The position numbers were made by a program, and so were the translations under genes. Below, in pieces: positions 57,500 through 64,000 of a stretch of 64,000 nucleotides of DNA; position 1 is the stretch's first letter; each line of letters opens with the position of its first letter. The DNA lies in contig NC_134033.1 of the NCBI RefSeq assembly GCF_964204645.1, positions 5,180,231-5,244,230 on the forward strand, in the 5' to 3' direction. This DNA comes from Tubulanus polymorphus. Its lineage: Eukaryota > Nemertea > Palaeonemertea > Tubulaniformes > Tubulanidae. The notes beneath the pieces are model-generated. The model was not told where the DNA came from. It was given only the letters and a program-made list of their open reading frames with translations, and ran no database searches.

Positions 57500-57860
57500 A
57501 ATGCTATAACTATTTTGCATATCTTAGAATTGATGTCTTCAGTTCAGTACCTTATTGTTCGGCCTACTCATGTTAAATATCAGAAGTGTCTAAATTATAA
57601 TCGCCTAAAACGGTGGTTTGAATCACATCACGGTCTTAAGCAAAACGTCACCAAAATCCATAAACATTCTATATCTGCCCTTTTCAAGAGTTCCTACCTT
57701 GATTGCCGCTGTTTAATTCAGGAATGTAATCAACGTATCCTGTCCATTCTGATGTATTAGTCCCTTATATGAAATTTAGTGGGATTCATCGTCACATACT
57801 GGTGCATGTTCTTCTTATCGGCAAACGTCGACTTTTCTCCTTTTTATCTACGAATGTCAA
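57500..57860 (+). repeat. Duplicated segment, copy A
   Basis: The part from about 57690 (AGAGTTCCTACCTTGA, then GGATTCATCGTCACATACTG and GTGCATGTTCTTCTTATCGG) recurs at 61625-61830. The 145-residue ORF at 57323-57760 has no recognised domain. It is probably a broken gene or element copied along with the Gly-rich gene. Confidence 0.5.
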
Positions 57861-58739
57861 TCACCAGAATACGATACAGCACAAAATGTGGATGAACGTA
57901 TAGATAAAGTCAAGACGAGTATCGAAGATTGAGTGATGACGGCAATAATGCTTGCGTGGGTGAATCGAAAATGAGTTGTTAATAATTTACCAGGTCGTAT
58001 TGTGAGCGGACGCCGTACAAGGTCAAAACTCATCAAATACAATCCCCGATCATCAAAATGTCCCATGCATTAAACTATATTTACTGATATCCAGTAATGC
58101 CTTGATACTTTTTTTCCGTCAGATGCACGTTTCAGACACTTTTTTCCAATCTTGTTAATTGATAGCAGCTAAAAAGAACTGAATTTTCTGGTGAAGTGAA
58201 TTCAAATTATCGGGCACAAAAGGAAAATCAAATTTTTACCAAATCAATCGAAAATTGAGACGAATTTTACAAAAATGTTATGAAATATCGTCGTGAAACC
58301 ATAACGGACGACTAGTAAAGGAAATGGGACCGTACTTCAAGTAATTACAATGGCCAAAATCTAAGCGAACTTTTACAAAATACGTCAAGTAATAAAATGA
58401 TGAAAACGCTAAGTCTTTCCATTGTTTTAATGTCGAACAGTCCAAACAAATGCTCTTTAAATGATGATCCATAGGGGAATCAAAACCACGACAAAGGTCA
58501 TGGTAATTGGAAAGAATGAAGGACCGAGCTGATTGTATAGGAGACGAAAACAAAGTCACCGAAGTTTTAGAATCGTATAAAGATGGGTAATTATCCCGCG
58601 TCCATTAAAGAATGACAATAATAAAGACCCGGATATTCGGCAGAGGTAGGGCTAAATTCGAACATACGATCTGTTGCGAATACGTTATATAATCAAGGTT
58701 TCCTTCAATGTTTTTCAATTGTACATGTGTCAGGCTGTA

Positions 58740-58930
58740 CACATGTACTAGGTAAATAAATCAGATATCAAAACAGAACCTTGTGGTACACCGCATTTAA
58801 GTTTGACTCTTTATCATCTTTCCATTTAGACTATTATTTTGACTAATTTATCACCTAGATAATCGTGAAACCAATATCTATACGCTATGATTCTCTGATT
58901 GTAATGAAGATAAAAATTTACATTAAAATT
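58740..58930 (-). mobile_element. LINE reverse transcriptase fragment
   Basis: Minus-strand translation gives WFHDYLGDKLVKI, then LKCGVPQGSVL with stops between. These are the usual pre-FADD RT motifs. Dead fragment. Confidence 0.65.
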
Positions 58931-60320
58931 ACCCTTAACCCTTTCTACAGCTAGATCGCAATCAAGATGGCCGACTTGAGTCCAGTTCGGCAAAATCAGC
59001 ATTTAGTTTTTGAATGCAAAATGTTGAAGACGCTCCGATCGATTGTTTCAACCAATCAATCCGACAATTGCCAAATTGTAGCTCATGATATCTAACACTT
59101 CATCGTTATCCAATTTTGACTAAATGTAATACACAGAGTATATCGTGAAGCACATTAATCTCTATATCTTATATAGGTGTTGGTTAGTAGATGGCGCTCC
59201 TACAAAAACCGTCGTTAATTCACTGATTTAAGATTGATTTCGTCCAAATCTAAATACGACATTTCAACCAACTTCTCAGAAAACCCGTTATCGCTGCTTT
59301 GAAGCTATATTTGTAGATTTGTATTTGTATCAAAAATTCTCATGAGTTCATCTCAGGGTGAGGTTGTAGGACGTGAATTAAACTTGTGGTTATTTGACTG
59401 AATTTCCACAGCAGATTTTGGTGCAGAAATATTCACGAATTTCTCATCCAAGTAAAAGTAATGTAAAAATTAAAGACAAAGTTAAAGACATGTTACAAAC
59501 ATGTGACTGAGTGAAGATGTCCAACAAAAAGTCTTTATATACCGGTGATATTGGTTATATTGCAGGAATAGTAGCTGGATGTGTGAACATTGGAAATACG
59601 AGTGAAACAGTAACAAACATCATTGTTGTGCGTTTTGATTTTATACTCCTATGATCAGACGAAACCATTTTTGAACCACTAAATAAGTTTCTAAAATAAA
59701 TCCACTAATATGGCGGAACTTATTTGACAAAGGAGCCAGGAACAGCAAGGGCCACGAGTGCGAAGCTCTCTGCGGAAGGTTTGGGGGTCCTCCCTCCAGA
59801 ACATTGGATGCGTTTTAGAGACGTCGTAATCTGATAAATTTTCTTTGACAAAACTATTATGGAACTCGGGATCTTTTTGGGAGGTGCATTCGCACCCAAC
59901 GCACCCCCTAATTACTAAAGTTCTAATTACAACTTTCCAATGTGGTAAATATACGTATATAAAATTTGTTCTTTTACAAGACCTTCTTTTATGTGAACGG
60001 ATTCCATATCTGAGCATTTTTCGGAATTATCTTTTTCGCCTTTCATTAACAGTTTGCGATGGCTAATGACATAGATTATTTGAAACTAGACTGCTTGTAG
60101 CATACCACATTGCACAGCAGTATTCAACCTCGCTTGCCAGGCAGTGATTGATTGCTCCAACCAACAGATATCCTCATGCCAACACATATCCTGGCCGAAA
60201 TTCCTTCATCGTCAACGACACCGCCCAAGATTTCTTCTGCTCAGCGGCTACCAGTCTTTTTTATCTAGCCATGACGCACCTGATTTGATTTACACAAATA
60301 TTAGTTGACGAAAAGCGGCA
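58931..60320. other. Intergenic, no gene seen
   Basis: Short ORFs without family features on either strand. Confidence 0.4.
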
Positions 60321-60321
60321 A

Positions 60322-60350
60322 CCGTTATTACCACCGTTTCCATTGCCTTG
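60322..60350 (-). pseudogene. Fragment of a third Gly/Asn-rich gene
   Basis: CAAGGCAATGGAAACGGTGG then TAATAACGG, matching the start of exon 2 of the 60822-61249 gene but cut off after 29 bp. No signal-peptide exon is nearby. Confidence 0.6.
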
Positions 60351-60673
60351 CAACATTGCAACATAAGTAGTCACCAAACCTCAGCCTTACTTAACTGATG
60401 TAGTATAATATGTAATGTTGATATATGCAAATATATGGTGTAAGAAGTTGGGTCCCTTTAGGAGGGTCACTTTGTGGACCACCGGCACCAACACTGTCCC
60501 CTGAGAATGAGCCGCCTTAATTAAGGGGCTATAATGAATAGACATTTAAATGATTGAATAACCCAGCTAAAATGCACCTGAAATAAAGCGTTATCCTTCC
60601 TCTCATCTGAACTAGAATTTCGAATTTTGAATAATAGGCAAACAACAACCAGTATTTACTTCTTCAGAAGAAT

Positions 60674-60679
60674 TTTATT
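60674..60679 (-). terminator. Polyadenylation signal, Gly-rich gene 2
   Basis: AATAAA on the minus strand about 145 bp after the stop codon. Confidence 0.45.
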
Positions 60680-60821
60680 GACGGGAATCTTGCATAATAT
60701 TTGACGAAAGATACTCGAACAATATGTTTATCCACATGTCAAAGGATTGTAGCAACCGGGTTCCTTTGTGCTTCCTACAAATACAAACTTGAGGTGTGAA
60801 AAAATTTCAAACAGATTTGAA

Positions 60822-61249
60822 TTACGTAATGCGGTGTGACTGTAAATTTCCATTACCACCGCCATTTCCGTTGCCGCCGCCATTTCCGTTGTTTCCGCCA
60901 TTTCCGTTGTTTCCGCCATTTCCGTTGTTTCCGCCATTTCCGTTATTACCACCGTTTCCATTGCCTTGGCGCACTTGTCGTGAATCTAGAAAATGTTAGT
61001 GGTATATTATTCAAATCTTATATGACACCTTATTATAACATTGACCTCATATTCAAAATGTTAAGTACAAGATGTACAAGATGGTTGCTGCGATTCAAGA
61101 TATTCAACTCAATGTCAAATTTTATTCTCAAATTGTTTAGCGCACATCTACAGGCTACTTGATCTGTACTTACGCGCAGCTTCTTCGGAGTATACAGCCG
61201 AAGCAACCAGCATTACGAGAGCAAAGAAGAGAAGCTGTTTGGAAAACAT
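60822..61249 (-). CDS. Small secreted Gly/Asn-rich peptide, gene 2
   Basis: Coding exons 61249-61174 and 60985-60822 give 79 residues. Exon 1 has the same length and phase as gene 1 and encodes the signal peptide MFSKQLLFFALVMLVASAVY. The mature start is EEAAHSRQVRQGNGNGG; then come NNGNGG units (15-18 bp period) and GGGNGN units, ending NLQSHRIT, where gene 1 stops earlier because CAG-preceding TTA is TGA. The paralogue pair diverges in repeat unit (NNGNGG here, GGGN there) while keeping the signal, the SRxVRQ linker and the splice sites, a pattern seen in rapidly evolving secreted peptides. Function unknown. Confidence 0.72.
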
Positions 61250-61624
61250 CTGAAGTTGATACAAATATTTTTTACAATATAATGATATTATATAATTACA
61301 AAAGATATTTACTGGGGACATTTCATCGGTCAACAAATTGCGAACAGTGCGGCTATGAGACGCAAGACAGATCTGACGGATGCTAACTATGGACATTGCA
61401 ACGATCTTGCAAACTCAATGGAAATGATATTAGTGTTTTGCATATTTCATGTGATGTTTTGATATATTTCAGCAATATATTTCCCCTTTGTATTCACTCG
61501 CACTGCTTAGACAATTATTAATTCAGTCTAGACATAACGTTAACCAAAGACGGTGGTTTAGATGACCGGTACTTCAAAGACAAAATCTTCTAAAATCCGT
61601 AGAAAATGATTTTTGATCCACCCT

Positions 61625-61830
61625 TAAATTTTCCTGATTACTTGTCACTTCTGAGAGTTCTTACCTTGAATGGAGCAGTTCAGGAGTGTACTCGTATCCT
61701 GTCTGGTCTGATTTACCCGTGTCTTATATACAATTTTGTTGGATTCATCGTCACATACTGGTGCATGTTCTTCTTATCGGCAAACGATGACTTTTTCTTT
61801 TTTAATCATGTTTATGAATCATCAATAGTC
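61625..61830 (+). repeat. Duplicated segment, copy B
   Basis: Matches 57690-57860 (GGATTCATCGTCACATACTG). It lies 0.4 kb beyond Gly-rich gene 2, as copy A lies 1.3 kb beyond gene 1. Confidence 0.5.
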
Positions 61831-61849
61831 TAAAGAGATATACGCAGAG

Positions 61850-63640
61850 ACAACGTCAAGATGAGGAGATTGGTAAACAAAGGCAAATACTAAATGCTAG
61901 TTTGGATGTACTGATGAAAATAATCTTGGTCATATCATGAACGAGGGTACCCCACAAGCTCGGAAAGCTTCAAAATCTACCAAATTATACGCTAATTTCC
62001 AGTTTAGCCTTTCTACTATATACATCATCTATATACGTTGTATCGCATCATGTCCAGCGTAAAGAGGTTTTCCATAGAGTTCTGCCAATTTTGTATATAT
62101 CTTTTTAGATGGATTAGACAAGTCATGTTCATTGAAGGGGTTTTCAACTACCCGACGATAAATTCTTCGAATCTCGAACTAAGACGCAAAATGGGACCCT
62201 GTGTTAGTGAACGACAGTACTCTGGTACTACGACCCGTGGGTTGTTGGTAAAAGACAATGTAACAAGACCTGGTTTCTGTGTACTGACTGACTGAGAACA
62301 TTCATTCGGGAGCTCATACAAGTACGAAAAAGAGGATTACTTTGACATTTGAACGGTTTTGAATTTGAACAGTTTTGGTTGATTTGGTGCTATTATATGA
62401 TAGCCTAGTACTGTAATATGAGTCTATTTACAATTCCCGACACCTGGTACTCTCCTTGATGACTATGAACAACACATATAGCTCGATGCGCAAACGTAGC
62501 TCGATAGATTCTGAGTGACATGATCAAATTCGAACCTCTAGCTGCTAGACTAAATGCTAAATTCTAAACAAATTGAAGTCTATGAAGCTTTATTTTTCAG
62601 ATATTTTTCTTCTTCATATAGTACTCGGAGTTACGGATTTTCTTCGGGATATATCTTTTTCTTATAATTGCGACGAGGCAAAAAGGATGAAAAATAATGT
62701 TCTTATAGTTTACGAGTTTTGCGGGATCCAGAGGTGGATCCGAACTCAAAGCAATTAAAAAAGGCATCGAAGTAATCATTAGTCCTTGGCCGGCAGATGC
62801 AAGTTGACATTGGCCCGGCTCATATTCGTCGACGCCATGAGGCGTTAACAACGGGAAGTTTTCGACAGGTACGATTTGTCATTACTGGACCCCCAACAAG
62901 AACAGGATAGGTATAATCACCAATGAAAGCACACAGGTCGATTCCATGCTCGTTTACCATACCCGTGATAATGTGGTGTTGCCCTGATGAATTCTGCCAA
63001 TCAGCATCCTAGTTGAGTTCATGATTCACGAGGATCCAATTAGACTTACGTACTGACGGTCTGAGAACGTACTGACTGTCGAGGTGTTACCCGTGCTTCC
63101 CGCGTATTGGAAAATTAATCTTACATGGAATAGTTCTTTATTACGGCTGTCAATTTTCAGATGTCATTTTGTCAGCAAATGACAAATCAATCCTCTGAAA
63201 CATAACATAAACGTCCGCGTTTTTGTGTTGATATTGTCGTCATCATTTATGTATTTATTACAAACACAACCGTTTTTAATATTGTTTACAGCAAATTTAA
63301 GGAAGGTTCCAGAAATCTAGCGCAATTAAGGCCTACTACGGTTTTGTGCAAGTTTATTATTGTGTAAAACATAAATATAATTGAACTAAATATGAATATT
63401 CGTTGTGAGAAGTTCATTGTCAATGGTGAATTATCTCATAGTAAACCACGTAAACTAGTTGGGGAATGTCTATGAGTTCTATACAGGAAAAACACGGGTA
63501 GAATAGCTTCAAATTTTAAAAGGTTCATAGGGCCACCAGACCTACGTTCATTTCCGCCCAAATTAAAAATGAACCACGTGCTATAGCAGGTGTGGGGGCA
63601 CATTTAGTACCTTCATTCTACCGGCATTCCATTACTTCGT
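61850..63640. other. Intergenic, no gene seen
   Basis: No ORF with recognised features, no clear repeat structure. Confidence 0.4.
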
Positions 63641-63654
63641 TCAAACATGAAAAT

Positions 63655-63930
63655 TCCACGCATATCCATCCTGTCCCGAGAGGGATTCGAACCTAATGGC
63701 AACGAGTCTGGCACAACACCTTTAAAACACGAGTGTGCGGCTCCATGTGTGTGCAGCTTAGATGACTTAGCCAATCACATATCCCGTTTTATTTTAGCCC
63801 GGGCTTTTCCATGTATAGTTTATCGGTGAAATTTACCTCAGCGATAATATAACGGTCAATCTGATTTCGCGCAGATGTTTGCGCATGAATCCTGCGGGCT
63901 TGGGCTAAAGTGTGGCAGTGTTTCTATCTC
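63655..63930. mobile_element. B-box-ended MITE, right arm decayed
   Basis: Left end AGAGGGATTCGAACCTAATG and the family's middle TTTAGCCCGGGCTTTTCCAT. The right inverted arm is worn or missing. Confidence 0.6.
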
Positions 63931-64000
63931 AGGACCTAAAGACTTACCTTCCCTTTTGTATCATTTACTGTTTAGTAACGTGTGCAAACCCTTTACCAGT

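Overview
This is a window of an AT-rich animal nuclear genome. Genes have spliceosomal introns with GT...AG borders, TATA boxes, 5' UTR exons and AATAAA signals, and the gaps hold LINE, SINE, MITE and LTR debris and microsatellites. The gene types (a C-type-lectin/LDLa/LRR receptor of the relaxin-receptor or GRL101 kind, a Methuselah-like GPCR, an FMRFamide-receptor-like GPCR, an astacin fused to TSP1, a PAN/apple exon) suggest a marine invertebrate, most likely a lophotrochozoan such as a mollusc, annelid, brachiopod or nemertean. The phylum cannot be fixed from the sequence alone.

Layout. 0.2-3.2 kb (minus): a broken multidomain receptor (lectin domain, LDLa repeats, LRRs, 7TM). 4.3-7.4 kb (minus): a non-LTR retrotransposon with an intact 978-residue endonuclease/reverse transcriptase ORF. 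8.2-12.3 kb (plus): a two-exon Methuselah-like GPCR with its own TATA box. 12.3-16 kb: transposon debris, including a TTAA-flanked MITE and a pogo/Tigger-like MITE. 16-44 kb: three copies of one locus. Copies 1 and 2 each encode a 243-residue secreted astacin-TSP1 protein whose protease site is destroyed (HExxH reads HAxxH, the third zinc His is Asp, the Met-turn segment and propeptide are missing). Copy 3 is a dead, internally deleted pseudogene. Downstream of each copy, on the opposite strand, lies a set of conserved splice sites that look like a second small spliced gene or lncRNA. Between copies 2 and 3 sit a PAN/apple exon (33.3 kb) and an intronless class A GPCR (34.5-35.5 kb, minus). 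45.8-48.0 kb (minus): a long GC-rich exon of a charged, disordered or coiled-coil protein with repeated RKIS motifs that I do not recognise. 49.7-50.6 kb: one MITE nested in another. 53-54 kb: a satellite of about 109 bp. 55.9-61.3 kb (minus): two paralogous two-exon genes for small secreted Gly/Asn-rich peptides, plus a fragment of a third. The last 2.5 kb holds only repeat debris.

The genes are not an operon. The main theme is local tandem duplication and decay: a triplicated pseudoprotease locus, a duplicated Gly-rich peptide gene, and broken receptors. The most novel items are the tandem catalytically dead astacin-TSP1 proteins with their paired opposite-strand spliced units, and the Gly/Asn-rich secreted peptide pair. 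All exon structures were inferred by eye from splice consensus, reading-frame continuity and comparison between copies. No alignment or database search was run.
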